Assembly: GCA_033026295.1 (NCBI GenBank)
Contig: CM065168.1
Span: 28,260,306 to 28,324,305 of the forward strand
DNA length: 64,000 nt
Origin: Channa striata
Lineage: Eukaryota > Chordata > Actinopteri > Anabantiformes > Channidae
Direction: 5' to 3'
The translations under genes were made by a program, and so were the position numbers. A model generated the notes under the pieces. It searched no databases and was not told where the DNA came from. It saw only the letters and a list, made by a program, of their open reading frames with translations. Below, piece by piece: positions 12,801 to 25,024 of this stretch. The stretch's first letter is position 1, and every line of letters begins with the position of its first letter.

Positions 12801-15800
12801 ATTTCAGGGCAGCAGCGGGGCCTAGTCTTTCAAAAAAAAAAAAACACCCACAACAGATCCTGACCTTTAACATTCCTATTAAAGAGGGGCAAAGGCAGTG
12901 GGATGCGCTCCACCGAGATCAATTGAGTTTCAAATTAAGTAATTATTAAGTAATTAAATCATAACCTCATATTTGCCTTGCTCCTAAGTATGCACTGTTA
13001 GAGGCAATTAAGCAGTGCAGCCAGAAAACCTGCAGATCGGAAAGTATTTAGACTCCTTCACATTTTGTGCACTTTGTTGTGCTGTTTAATGTTAAATCAA
13101 AGTGCAACTTTCTCATAAATCTACACTTAAACCATCTACCATCATAACCTAATGGCTAAAGTGAAATTGTTATACATTAGTGCTTCTCTTATCATACATA
13201 TTCACATGTTTGAAAGTATTTTTTTTCTTCTGTCATCCCATGATGTGTCACACTTGAATAAAGTCAGTGTCTCACGTTCGCTGACTCGTGCAAAATTCAT
13301 AACTGATTTTTATATTAAGGCTTAGTCACGCTTAATTACACAGCTCAGTACAGTATGTGGAAGTGTTGCTCTTTTTAAAGTTTTGTTTTAAGCTCTGGAG
13401 TTTTAGCGATGGGATGAATCCAGAAATTAAACAACAAAACCCTTAGCTCTTAGTGTAACTCCAACCACTTTATAATTTAGAAAAACGCAAATAAAGCGGG
13501 CATGGGACTGGAAAAGGGAGGAGGGCGGGTGAGGGAAGTAAATGCATGAGAAGGGTGTTAGCCAGTGTGTTATCGCCTGGTCAGAGAAAAATACTGGGAT
13601 ACAGAATCACAAGGCACCTATGACAAATAAGACTTTTCTGGGTTATAGGTGCCTCTGAGGTGGACGACATGCCCCTTTGCAAATTTATAACACAAGGACT
13701 TAAATACTTCCACTAAACTGTCAAGACACCTGCAACTAAATCAAAGAACAACACTACTAAATTGGCATATAGATTGCTTTCAGCTGATGAAATCAGAATA
13801 GCACTTACATCTAATAAGACTATTAAGTTTTGAAACATGTATGTCAGTCTGACTGCAACCCTTTACTGAGGTCTCAGGGCCACATGATTTCAGATGACAG
13901 GCACTACCCAAATGATTCTCCCCTCTCGAGCTCACAATGCTTGTGAAAGAGCAAAACTTTAAATGTCAGCTTTGGTTATTCAGATAACCTGTCATACAAT
14001 GTGAAATTGCATCTTACTTAACATGCTAAATTCAGCAAGTCATATATAATTAGATTTAGTGCAGGACACTCAATGAATGATGTGATTTGAGGTTTGTCTG
14101 CAGCCATGTCCAGTCAACATGAGTCTCACAAACAGCTGCTGGTTGATTAGTTATAAAGCCTCATCTAACAGAGGTTGTGATCTCAGCTCAATTACCATCA
14201 ACTAAATTGTTCTTCGTATTCGTTTTCACTGAGGTGTCAGCTTTCCAACTGTTTAATTCTGCAAAAAAAAAATAGGTGTCAGTGCAAAACAATGACCATC
14301 ATTTACGGCAGGCAGCATGCTGCTGATCTGTGCTGCTTGGCATTGATGTGATGAAAACTGAGCACAAACAAAGCCTAAATAACTGCATTCAAATATTTCA
14401 CTCATCTACTGTTGCAGTGCCACAAATCTAGCCTGGCAGCCAGATGAAGATGGGCTCTTAAATCCAAACTGGCATTCACAGAGAATTATTCAGCCAGAGC
14501 AGCCATGTGGGCTTCCAATCAAATCCAAGCTTATCTTAAAAAAAAAAAAAAACTCTAAGCTAAAGAGAAGGAAGTCCGAGCAATGAAAACAGTATCCAGC
14601 TGTGAATCCGTCACACAGACGTCCACCGGCGTTAATGGGCTGGAGTGGGACACCACAAAGCAACTGTGTCTATCCACACAAGTCTGGCTGAGTGAGCTGC
14701 TGGGATACACACACCGATCTGATGGTTAAAATTTAACCAAGAGGGAGTTTTTATTTCCCCAAAAATAAAATATGCATCACATCATGTGAAAGTTTGGGCC
14801 GACTTGGAAAGGTTAGAAAGTTTGGGGAGAGAAATTCAGAACGAGATAAATTGTGCCCAATATTTAAGTCTAAAGTGTACAAAGAAACTTTAAATGCTCC
14901 ACTCTGGCTGACTCTCCGGATTTCTGTTTATCTAGTTGCACAACTGTGAAGAAACCCACAGCAAACAAATCTCTGGAGGACAAATCCTACAAATGTGTGC
15001 ATGTCAAACCAGAGATTTTTCTAAAGTATTTATACCAGCTAAAGCATTCGTTTCTCTTGTTTGTCCTTCCTGGAACTATAATGATGATTGATGAGTTCTT
15101 TGAATGGCTGCCATGTGTTAACACCTACTTGTATTTCATGCATTGTGAAATTGAGTATTTTCAGGGGATAGAATACTGCAAATTCATGCTTTCTGAGCTG
15201 CAACAATCACAGAAAAAGCTTGACTCTCTACAGGGACTGATAAATATGCAGGCCTTGCAACATCACTCATAACCTCATGCAAGCTTTCTTGTTGTTTTGA
15301 CATTGTTTTGTTTTTCCATTTTTCTTCACAGTTCAAGGTGAACTTTTGACTTGTGCCTCCCCTGACTTGGAAAAAAGAAGTCAGGGTTGGTAGTGTTAAT
15401 ACCTTGTCTCTGTCTAAATGCCCGCACTTTCAACCACTGGGGCACAAATGTGAATATATTTAGGTGGCATAAGAGTAAAGAATAGTACAAAACAAAGGGG
15501 GCTGATGTAAAAACCCTGCAAAAAGGCATGAGGTGGGATCAGCTTAGGACATTGTGCTCAGTGTGTGCCCATTAATCCCAAATTCTGAAAATCTCCACAT
15601 GCAACAAGTTATTTTTCTTTTCTCATAGATATTATTTAAAAAATCCACCAGGCCACAGCCGTACTCAAAATCTTTTAATACCTGGAGCAGAAATATCTTG
15701 TGTTCACTGATCATGCATACTACGTGCACTGAACTGAACTCTCTAACAAACTTTATGATCTGAAAAGTTGGGTTGAGGCAGTGTCTGGACCTAGCACCAG

Positions 15801-18269
15801 ATCTTGGGCTTTGCCGGCAGCGTGGATCAATTCCTGCCTTTATCAGACTTTTGTTTTTCAAAGGATATATACAGTAGCCCCCACCACGTTTGCCTGAAGG
15901 CAAACCATAGTGTTTACTCAAATGTAGGGTAAATAAGAGCCCCTTCTTGAATCTGACAGCCTGTGAAGAAATTCACAGGGTGCACTGTGTATGTGAGAGA
16001 GAGAGTTTAATCTGTTTTCTCTTTACCTTTTCCCCAAAAGTGTGCAAAAGCCATTGGGGATTCCTCTGCAGCTCAAACTTTACAAAGGCCTGGCAAGAAC
16101 AGGCACAGCCACTCGTGTTCAGTGTCCACACACACATTCACACACCATTACCAGTGCAGAAGCAATGACGCTTCTCCAGCAGACTGGCATACTGTAACAA
16201 GGCCCCTCCAACAAGAGAATGATATTTGCCTTTCTTCTGCTGCAACGCCCTAAGGCCTAGAGCCGCTGCTGCATCGCGCACTGCACACTTAACTTTATAT
16301 TCCTGGAATCCAACACAAACAGTCTCCCATTGCTAGACAAACGTTGCTTTTTTTTCCCCCTCTCTTTTCAGCTGTCACAGCAGGGGGCGAAATACGGGGT
16401 ATGAAAATACAAGCAACCCATTGGTGATTATGGCAGCAGAAGCAGCATCAAAATGGAAAAAAGTTACAGGCAGATTCAGAAACTGGAAGCAGACAGGGAA
16501 GAAAACTGAAGGCTTTGCACCAAAATCATTAAATATAAATTCCGAACAAAACAAGAAAGCGAAAAAGAGGAAAAAAACTAAAAAGTTTGCATGGAGAAAA
16601 AGAATCTGTGTGTGGTGACAATAAAACGAGAAAAATAGACTTGGATACCAGTTTGATTTGCATGATTTCTCCCTGGGGGAGATGGGCCTGTTTGAAGAAG
16701 CTATTTCGGGTTGGTGAGAGGACTGAAGCAGAGGAGCATGGTGAGCTGTCTGTCAACTGATGTAAGACTAACAGTGTCAGGAATAGTCTAACTGTGTGAC
16801 AAGGGGAGATGAGGAAGAGAATGTACAAATCTGTTAGGTAACAGGCCAAACACGCTTTGGTCCTAGTGCACAGGGAGAGACTGACAGCGACTTAACGGAG
16901 CAGGGAGGGGGGATAGTGCCACCTATTGGACAAATAAACAGACTTCACTTCATAGTCACAACTGACAAAACAGGTCATTTGTAAAAGCTTTGGCTAACCC
17001 TCTATCAGCATTTCAGATTACTCATGTAAGTCATTCGCTAGAGCCAGGCATCATGTAAATATGAATCATACAATGTGCTGTAATCTTAACATGTAATTTA
17101 CAATCAACTTTACGAACAGCCGCTGATTTTGCATACAAGACTGTGGTATTTTGCCACAAGAGGAAGTCTCTCACATGCTAAGTTCAAAAATGGTTTTGCA
17201 TAAGTGAATTGCTACTTCCAATCTCTATTGGCTTTGTCCTTTTGGCTTAAACTGAATTTGGTGTCATTTTTATAGACAGATGTGTTCTGTTTTAGATTAT
17301 TAAGACTTTTTTGACACTGCACTGTAGCTTGAAATGTGTCTGGTGATCATTTTTGTCTGACATATCAATACCTAAGAAAAAAAAAGTACAGCACAGTACA
17401 ATGTAGAATCTCTTCAATTAAATCACACCCAACACTCAACCGATCAGAGGAGGTTTTGGTGTGCAACTGGTGACTCCACACTGGATAAACAAATGCACAT
17501 GCACAATTGTTTGTGAAGAACAAAAGCCAGCAACAGAGGAAAACTCTAAAATGAGGATGAGAAACAGTTTCGATTTATCCTTGCCAATTTCCCAGACACC
17601 ACACATTTCACAGGCACACATACTTTAAAATGTTAATATCATGAGAAAATTGTACACGCACACCATTATAATGGAAACATTTTATATTGTCCTAAACATT
17701 TAACTTCCAATTTTCAAAGGTTGTTGCAAAGTAAATTTGCACAATTATTACAGTTGGTGGCTAGACACATTCTAAAGCAGACAGTCCACAGGAAAATAAA
17801 TATTTCAAATACTTTTGTGTGAGACAAAGGGAGGAAATAAACTGTACAAAGCAGAATTGTGAGCACAAGCTTCACCGAATTTCCTGTTGATAACATCCCA
17901 CCTTCATCATTTCACTGGTCTTGTCTCTCCACACTTCTAACAAATGTTTACAGCCTTTACAACAGTGATCTCAATACTGAGGACCTTTGGTGTTAAAATA
18001 TAACAATTCAATGTGTTAATCAGTGATACAGGGCACATTTGTCAGGGTGTTTTGGCTGCAGCCATACCTAGCATGTTGAAGATAAAGTCCTTAGCTGTGT
18101 GGACCTCTAAAGCTGTTTGATCACCAAACTCCCCCTGCTCCAGCAGTACCAGCTCAGACACCTGTGACGACAGCTGCTCCAGGGTGGCTCCCGACCGGAA
18201 GTCCACCTCTGACAGTTTTTTGGCGGGGGCTGGGGAACGTGGTGCCACCGCACTCATCAGGGACTCCAT
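3244..18269 (-). CDS. tmem102: Mab-21 domain protein, MB21D2/TMEM102 group (tmem102 by synteny), 5 coding exons
   Basis: Joining minus-strand exons 18269-18068, 5873-5535, 4724-4531, 4283-4071 and 3843-3244 gives 515 residues with all splice phases matching. The protein aligns along its whole length with MB21D2 (about 490 aa) and TMEM102 (about 508 aa): an N-terminal DFRSGA segment, LLLSGG at 84-89, the acidic pair D112 and D114 of the Mab-21 nucleotidyltransferase fold, then a C-terminal helical region ending HFRIDDKFY. Residues near 164-197 form an acidic, Ser/Gly/Pro-rich linker longer than in MB21D2. Mammalian TMEM102 (CBAP) is reported to bind the common beta chain of GM-CSF/IL-3 receptors; enzymatic activity is unproven. 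Sequence resembles MB21D2 more, but the tmem256 neighbour, the PAPAKKLSEVDF start and the linker favour tmem102. No membrane segment is evident. Family call is secure; orthology is inferred. Confidence 0.9.
4071..4283 (-). CDS. tmem102: Mab-21 gene, fourth coding exon (residues 246-316)
   Basis: Acceptor ccctgcag precedes GCAGGATCTAGC. The exon encodes AGSSRVLYDLLPVVSF, then GWPAVAQGWLTANHFWDGK, ITEEEAISGFYLLP and EWRLAFSRSE, closely matching the corresponding MB21D2 block. The donor is GAG followed by gtcagg. Length is 71 codons, phase 0 at both ends. Introns on either side are short (about 230-250 bp), typical of fish. Confidence 0.92.
4531..4724 (-). CDS. tmem102: Mab-21 gene, third coding exon (residues 181-245)
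   Basis: Recognised by YFSPTLVTDWFWGVVSEAV and PQRGIPTPDRLERNG, which match MB21D2 around its FFSPTKVADWFY segment. The start is fixed by phase: the acceptor cttcgtgctcag at 4725 leaves two bases to complete the split glycine codon and adds a KGSIPSLGSPQS-type linker. A second acceptor-like ccccag, 35 bases downstream, would shift the frame. Donor is CTCCAG followed by gtaccg, phase 0. Confidence 0.88.
5535..5873 (-). CDS. tmem102: Mab-21 gene, second coding exon (residues 68-180): catalytic-core motifs
   Basis: Acceptor aaacccttttag is followed by GCTTAGTCCAGAAGG (LVQK). The exon carries VANEYLLLSGG, where SGG corresponds to the G[G/S] loop of the nucleotidyltransferase fold, and GADFDLDFTLLVP, which supplies the two acidic residues D112 and D114. 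It continues LKLHDRNQPVTLDMRHS and CHSWLSLRL, almost identical to MB21D2. It ends in an acidic EEAEEEE run at the consensus donor gtaagt (5534-5529). Phase 1 at both ends. Confidence 0.94.
9660..10110 (+). pseudogene. Decayed Tc1/mariner-type transposase fragment
   Basis: Translations in shifting frames resemble Tc1-like transposases of fish. A helix-turn-helix-like TSKILHVDKSTTC is followed by an ELRNTQRQRNPL stretch (family: LSNTKRPGRPRK type) and then SSVSLKSRKTRLF-KNI. Further on, FAAKGTGY resembles the conserved CMAANGTG region. Several stops and frameshifts interrupt it, so it is inactive. I did not locate terminal inverted repeats. Assignment rests on remembered family patterns. Confidence 0.5.
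12383..12392. promoter_or_regulatory. Palindromic GGATTAATCC site (candidate K50 homeodomain site)
   Basis: A perfect 10-bp palindrome made of overlapping GGATTA and TAATCC, the core recognised by OTX/CRX/PITX-type homeodomains. It lies in a more complex, CpG-containing patch of intron 1 (about 12.33-12.76 kb) unlike the AT-rich surroundings. The sequence match is seen; any function is inference. Confidence 0.25.
13025..13140. mobile_element. Tc1-like element terminal fragment
   Basis: The stretch with GGAAAGTATTTAGACTCCTT followed by CACATTTTGTGCACTTTGTTGTG resembles the terminal inverted repeat region of fish Tc1-like elements (pattern: GAAAGTATTCAGACCCCTTCA...TTTTGTTGTGTTACA). No transposase and no partner end were found nearby, so this is a solo or truncated copy. 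Confidence 0.5.
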
Positions 18270-18279
18270 GTCTAAAGGC
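18068..18279 (-). CDS. tmem102: Mab-21 gene, first coding exon with start codon (residues 1-67)
   Basis: The start ATG at 18269-18267 lies in a good context (gacATGG). It opens MESLMSAVAPRSPAPAKK, then LSEVDFRSGA and HTAKDFIFNMLG, matching MB21D2 and TMEM102 N termini. Ten bases upstream of the ATG the minus strand reads a pyrimidine-rich tract ending cgacag (18282-18280), a good acceptor, so an upstream non-coding exon is likely and this exon begins at 18279. Donor gtatgg at 18067. Confidence 0.9.
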
Positions 18280-19418
18280 CTGTCGAGTAAGGCAAGGAAA
18301 GAGGAATGTCTTTCTGTTTGTTATATTCAGGGTGGGTTTTAACATCACATCAGGCCTACGTTTATGGCTAACAACAATCACAATAAATTATGCTGTCTCA
18401 GTGCCAATAATAACGTCTGGCTTTAACATCCCAGAACACTACAGTGCTTTTTTTGAACTGTTTTCAGGATGCGTCTCACAGCCTGTGGTTAGAGCGATTT
18501 AATGTTGGTTATGTTTTCCTCACTGTACAATACTTGTCTTGTTTTCAACCACCCCATTTAAATCATGAGACTCTGGCCAGAAACATGACACCAGGGGAAA
18601 ATAAAACGAAATACTATTTACTCCAAATAGATGATGATATGATGATGTTAATAAGACATGATTACCCTCCAGTCAATCAATCATGTTAAGTATTTTGGTT
18701 TGGACTATTGAAAGCCCAATTATGCATTAATACATATTATAATAAAAATATGATATGACAAGTTAATTTAATGCTACTATCTGTTTTACTATATAATATA
18801 AAGTTTACACGTAAAATATTTTCTGACTTTCATTCATCACTTATCAGAGCGTAGGTTAGTGAAATTCTGACTATAAAAGCAAATCATAAAACTGGTAAAG
18901 TTGTTTGAGTCGTGTGATTTCATTCCAGGACATGGACGGACTCCGGGTTATGTGAGTTGTGTGGTCCAAACTGAAGGAAGCCGGAGCCGCCACAGACCAC
19001 AGCTGGATCGAAGCGTCTTCTAGAAGTACGCCCCCCCCAAAGTTGCAATGTAAACACAGCTCAGCCGAGCGGAATGACAACATGGCCTCTGCCCCACCGA
19101 ACTAGGTCAATTAGCGAGCAAGCTTCTAGCTGCTAAGCTAATAGCTGGGCAAATTAGCCAGCCTGCTGTCTGTCAGTAAACATCAGCTAATTAGATCATG
19201 TCAAACAGATAATAAATTAGCGTGGGCTGCCTCACACGGACTGATATGACGGCTGCGCTAGCGTTCAGACAGACTCTTTGACTTGCAGTGATGTGGCTGG
19301 GACGGTGCCTCGCCCACAGTCAGCTAATTTTCTTTTATTAGCCAATATTAGCCGAGTAGCGTTATCAAAGTAGCATGCTAGCTAACGTGACAGAGGGGGC
19401 CGGTGAAGCCAAGTGCGG

Positions 19419-19452
<34 letters not shown>

Positions 19453-20000
19453 CTTCACCCTAAAATCTATAGGTACACACATGCATTCACCCACATGTAT
19501 TCAGCTCGGGTCTTGGGAACTTAGCTTGCGAGTCGCGGATCCCAGTGAAATCATTAGCTGTCGGGCTAAAGCTGTCAGACACACACACACACACACTCAC
19601 ACACCCCTTTACACCGTGACGGCCGAGGGTTTCTTCGCTATCTTCTCGATTCACTGTTCGTGGAATCCCTGAGCTTCAATCTGCCGTCCTCAGCTGTCAT
19701 TTCCAACAGGTTCCAGGCGCCACCTTCCCCCTGGCAACACCGTCCCAGAAATCAGGTTCCTACTCGGAGGATCCCGGGATTACCGTAACGCTCCGCATTA
19801 CACAACGAGCGCCGGATTTGCGGAGGGGGGTGGGGGGTCAGGTCTATGATTAAAACTGTGCCCGGGTCCTCGCAAAGGACACAAAGCCGGGTGGTCTTAA
19901 GGCTGAGGACAGGCCGGTTTGTTTAATGCATGTGAGCAGTTTCAGGGAGCAGATGTCAGCTGATTTCACTCCCGCTGTGTCTCTGCTGATCATGTCTGTA
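18280..20000 (-). promoter_or_regulatory. Upstream intron and probable promoter region of the Mab-21 gene
   Basis: From 18280 to about 18.9 kb the sequence is AT-rich, consistent with an intron after a non-coding first exon. From about 19.2 to 19.9 kb CpG dinucleotides become frequent (for example around 19789-19820, ccgtaacgctccgc and acgagcgccggatttgcgg), marking a likely CpG-associated promoter. I could not fix a start site or the donor of the non-coding exon. CA microsatellites at 19420-19450 and 19579-19596 interrupt it. Confidence 0.45.
19420..19450. repeat. (CA)n microsatellite
   Basis: Uninterrupted CA run within the CpG-rich upstream region; a second, shorter run follows at 19579-19596. 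Confidence 0.95.
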
Positions 20001-22566
20001 AACAGAGGTGGTCTGTGAGGCTGCACCTGTTAGAATCAAGAGACCCACACAAGGTCAAGTTTGCGTTGGATTTCAAGTCAGTGGGGGATGCAGGGGTGGT
20101 CTCAGGTGAAGTGGGGGGACAGGGGCAGAAAAAAGTCAATGGCCCCTCCGTGAGGCAAATTCCCATCCACAGCTAAGATAAACATTTTGCTTGTTTATTC
20201 AGACTACAAGTAAAACCTTTGTGTTAACATAATTTTTTTAATACACACATAATACAAAGAATGGGTGACGTTTCCATCAACATGCCATATTTCTAACCTA
20301 CATATTTTTGTCTGCTTTCATTTTATCTGCTACACAAGGTTATTGTGTCTATAACAGAAGGTGGATCTGATACCCAAGGGTTCAGATCAGGTTCTATCAA
20401 AAATTCATGTTGAGGTTCAGGTTGTGTTCGCGTCACAACCCGTCTAGTAGTGCTACACAAGCCAGCTGTGTTGGGTTCGGCCAACACACCTTCAGACCAA
20501 GTTGGGATCAGACGGTAAAAATGCGGCCAGATTAATTCTAGTCTACAGGAGCTGGTGATGAGACATGGGAAATAATAATTAAAACAATCACAAACCATGC
20601 AAGTAAACGTTTAGCCATCTTTCATACAAATTATAATACAACTAACCATGACTTTAATCCTAATGTATTTGTCTATTTTATGTTAGTACAAAATGGCAAA
20701 TTTCACCTTTCCAAACTCCTTCTTATTGCATTATGTCATTACGTCATATGCTCAAACCAGTTAATTGTAACACCGTTGAGGAGGGTAAGCGGTTCAGGTA
20801 ATGAATCAACGGATGGAATTTCATAATGGGAGATTTAAAAACACAATCTCCAGCAAAGGCTGATGAATTCTGAGTTTTGGACTTTTTTAAATCTGTGCTT
20901 TCCAACAAGGGAACACACTTCTGAGAAATAAAATCAATAAAATTGGGGTGAAGTTATGTTTATGTTTTTGGCTTTTCTCCCATGTTTGCATACATTTCAT
21001 ATAATAAACAGTTTCTAGTGACATTTAGGCCTCTAACAGTGATTTATATGCAACTCCCAATATAAAAACACCTTTTTGGAGGGATTGTAAAGTTGGTGGA
21101 ATGGCCCTGTAAGCAGCCTCTTCTCAGCATTTTACAATTTTCTAATAAAGGTGCTAGATGTTCTTACATTACATATTTTGTAATGTAGTTCAGAATAGCA
21201 GAATTCAGCTAGAGCTGCAACACAGTAATTAACTTTAAGTATTTATAGAGAGAGCCAAAGGCTTTTGTGAACCAGCGTCTCTAACCATCAGTGCAGAGAT
21301 ATTTCCTGATAAAGGTTTTTGAGGGGGGGGGGTTCCCTTGCTAACCACTTATATGTAGTTCATTGGAAAGTTTTATAGCATCGTGTATTTATTGTAATTC
21401 AATGCCAAGGGGCATGTTTCATTATGGAAGACAAAACATTAAGTATACATTTACAAAAATGGAACACAGTGAGTGTGTTGTGCTGTGTGGGTGTTTAACT
21501 CTGTTCAGTCTGTACAGTAAATGTACATAAAGTGTAGAAAAGAAAAGAACAAGCAGAGAGACAGTGAGCTCTAGGTCCAGAATAACTCCGGCATAAGGGG
21601 AGAGTAATAATAAAGACAGGAAGGGAGCTGGTAGTGTGTTCCCCCGGATCCCTGGCAAATGAGGCGAGAGCGAGGCCTCGTCAGCAGGTGAAGGTCGGTT
21701 GCATCAGCTCTATATTGTTTATTACAAATTTAGTTTTATTTTTGATTGTTGCCATCGGTGTCCAGTTTTGAGTCAGTCCTGGACCCTTACAGGAGAACGC
21801 CGACCCACCACATGCTCATATCCGGAGTGTCTGTTTGTTAGAGGTTAGCAGCCTCTAACACAGCATTGCAGTGTTACGAGGTTGGAGAGGAGAAATACAT
21901 TAAACCATATCCTGCCTCATGCCACCAACTCCAGAGGAATCCCCAGGAGAGCGCCCTGCATGGGTATACGACAAACACAAAAAACGAATAAGAACATAAT
22001 CATTTCATTGTTGGCATCATGGGCAGAATTTGTAATTGGTTGAGATTAACAAATGTACAACTATACAGGTGAATCAACATTATTAACATTATTAACATTA
22101 TTATTTTTTAAATAAATTAACCACATCTATACAATTCTATACATAATTGCTGTCAAAAACCCTGTTTTGGTCTCGTCAGACCTTGGGAGTTAATTTGACC
22201 GTTGTTCTTCTGCCGCTCTCATAGAGAGCTAGTGAAGAACCTGGGCAAAATGTACAGTCTGTCTCATCTCAGCTGAAGCTTGTAACTACTTTAGAGAAAT
22301 TATAGGTGTCTTGTTGGCCTCCTTCACTAGTTTCCTTCTTGCATGATCACTCATATTTTGAGATCAGCTCGTTCTAGACAGATTTATGTGCCAAATTCTT
22401 TCCATTTCTTAATGGTGAATTTACTGTACTCAAAGAGACATTTAATGAATAGGAAATGCTCTTGTCTCGATCTCTTGACTTCTGCTTTTTAATGACCTTT
22501 TCACGGGGTGTTGTTTTGTCTTCATGGTGTAGATTTTGGCCAGACACAGGTTTATATATATATGTG

Positions 22567-22601
<35 letters not shown>

Positions 22602-25000
22602 GTATAAATATTACAATCCTTCAAAAACATTCACTGCACTATGGTGTTCTCCATCTAAGTAACTGTGTGACTTCTGAAACCAAGTTGTTGCTCAAGTGGT
22701 TATTTAGGTGGTTTAAAATAAAGGGAATGAATTTTTATGGTCTCACTTATTATCATTTTTACTGTATATTTTTGAAGGATTTAGAATACAAAATAGTAAA
22801 TTAACAGTAATGATATAACAATAATAATAATATTATAGAACATTTACAAACTATTATCAGCACACATAATATTATAGAATAACAATGTTGTGGGTAGTTA
22901 TTGGATGTACATTTGTGTAGAGGTAGTGAGTAATACATCAAATTTGTTATATTAATATTTAATAAATAATAATAACGTGTGCATGGCCTCAGCCTTTTTT
23001 TCTAGGGTAATGCATGAGTGAAATTAATTGTGTCAGAAACTAGTGATTTAACTAACAAGTCCTCCAACCTTAACATCCGTATAGGTTGTTTGTCTCGACC
23101 CTGTCACACACAGAAGAATTGTTGAGAGACTTTGGTGGCAGGAACAAAAATAGTCAAGTCTCTAACAGTTGTGCCAAAATGGCAGCTAGCACAATTTTTT
23201 TTTATTCTAAACAGTCAAAAACACTGGATTACAACTGTGCAAACACAGCAGTGGGTGGCTGGTAGACATCTGTGTAAGGTTTAGATTTAAATCAACATGA
23301 CGAGGTTTACTTAACATTGTGGTTTTAACAGTGGCACTGAGAGCTCACTGCACAAATAGAAAAAATACAAGCAAATGAATACTCTTTGTGTTCCCTGGAA
23401 CTGTTGTAGGCAACTGTCAATGTTTCCAGGGGAAATTAAAAAGGTCTGTCCATTTAGATTTGTAAATGTATTTTTAGTAACTCCCCGAGACATTTTAGTT
23501 GCAGTTTGGTTTTTGGAGCACATGTGTTAATGCCGCTGCCCTGTTATCAAATTAACGAAGTTGATGTTTTAATTTGCTTGTTTTTTTGAATTTGCAGTTC
23601 CGTGAGCTCTTTAGTTTAAATTCACTTTGTTCACCCATCCATCCAGCCCAACCTCTTCCTTTCAAATGCATCTAAATATTTCCTTAACAGATGATGAAGG
23701 TAATTGATTCCTCTTTTTTGCCATTACGGAACAGGACAGGGCCGTTGTGTAGTTGGAAGTGGGGATTGTGCCATATTCAGTGCCTACATGCGGTTAGTGA
23801 GGAGTCAGTGATTTAGTTGTCCACTAGACTGTGGAGGTTGTGTTATTCTTTAAGGAATTATAAAGGTATTCATTTTCTGCAACACTGGTAAACATCTTTG
23901 GATTGATAGTGTCCGCAATAAGCTGTCACACCCCGTCAATGGATCATTGCTACCTGACACACTGCAATCACACAGACCGTGGGACGAACTGTCCTGTAGT
24001 GCCAGTGCAGTGTCTGATGCATGGAGCCATTCTGGGGTATATGTGGAACATACATCAAGATAATACTGTAGCAGACAGCACTTAATGAGCTGAGGGGCTT
24101 GGAGTTGAGGGAGTGACACTAGCTGTCTGCCAAATGAAGGGTAAGGGACAACCCTGGCCTTCAGTGAGACACTTCACCGATGTGTAGAGTGCCTCTTAAA
24201 CTCGTCACTTCTAACTTTTCTCTGGAACTCTTTTCCACAGAAATGGAAGAACTGCAAAAATACAGCATCACCCACTCTCTTGGCATTTCTCCACACCTCA
24301 CCTCGAACGGGTACTACTATAAAAATCTCACTTATTGCAAGTCAGATAAGGTTGAAATTGCAGGCATGTGGTGGCAGAGATTCAGGTCAAGTAATGGTTT
24401 CATCTGCAAAGATTCAATCTGTGGCATCAAGCCAGTGCCTGATCAGCAAAAACAGTGAAGGGGAGGTGATAAAAGAATGAATGAAGATATAGAGGAGGGT
24501 ACGTTAATGTAAAAATGGAAGTAAGGAAAGTAGAGGAGGGAAATGGAAGAGCAATATACTGTATGGACATGAGGAAAAATGCATTTCAGGATTCCTCATA
24601 ACCAGCCAATGTCATCCAGTCTGAAAAAGTCAAACAATTTGCAGCTACTATATTGATTTCATCAGCGTTAGTGTCTTGGTTGTTCTGGTTTTCTTTATTG
24701 TATCAGCTGCTCGTGTGACTTATGATCAGAAATATAATGTTTCTAAAACAACATTGAAAACTTTTTTGAAAACAATATCATTCATAATTCCAAAGTACAT
24801 TTAAAACAAAGCCCTGTTCGCCGATTCACCCTCTATGTAATAACTGTAGGCATCACCAGTTCCTCTGACGGAATGTGTTATGATAAATTTAATTTTAAAT
24901 AGCTGTGGACACCACACAGCTGCAGGATCAATACATGCATCTCCAAAATTAGAAATGGCAATATACACACAAAGCACAGCAGTACTAACTTCAATGATTA
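20001..25000. other. Intergenic, no gene recognised
   Basis: AT-rich sequence (especially 22.0-23.0 kb) without supported exons. A 9-bp tandem repeat of attaacatt lies at about 22078-22106, a TA/TG microsatellite at 22553-22603, and a poly-G tract near 21325. Short open frames of 60-90 codons match nothing I recognise. Confidence 0.6.
22553..22603. repeat. (TA)n(TG)n compound microsatellite
   Basis: Short TA run followed by TG repeats with a single TT interruption near 22581. Confidence 0.95.
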
Positions 25001-25024
25001 TAGCAATTTTCAGCATTCATTTAT

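Larger units (their letters stand above)
5874..18067 (-). other. 12.2-kb first coding intron of the Mab-21 gene
   Basis: Bounded by donor gtatgg at 18067 and acceptor ttttag at 5874. It splits a glycine codon at MLG/LVQK, the same place as the intron I recall in human MB21D2. The interior is AT-rich with no supported exon. It holds a decayed Tc1-like transposase (about 9.66-10.1 kb), a Tc1-like terminal sequence (about 13.03-13.14 kb), and a complex CpG-containing patch at about 12.33-12.76 kb. The remainder shows only short poly-A/T tracts. Confidence 0.8.

Noticed and set aside
14724..14738. Palindrome-like ggttaaaatttaacc
   Set aside because: Odd length with mismatched centre and AT-rich context; expected by chance.
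16421..16618. Lys-rich 65-codon plus frame
   Set aside because: A-rich intronic sequence gives a basic peptide; no family and no splice context.
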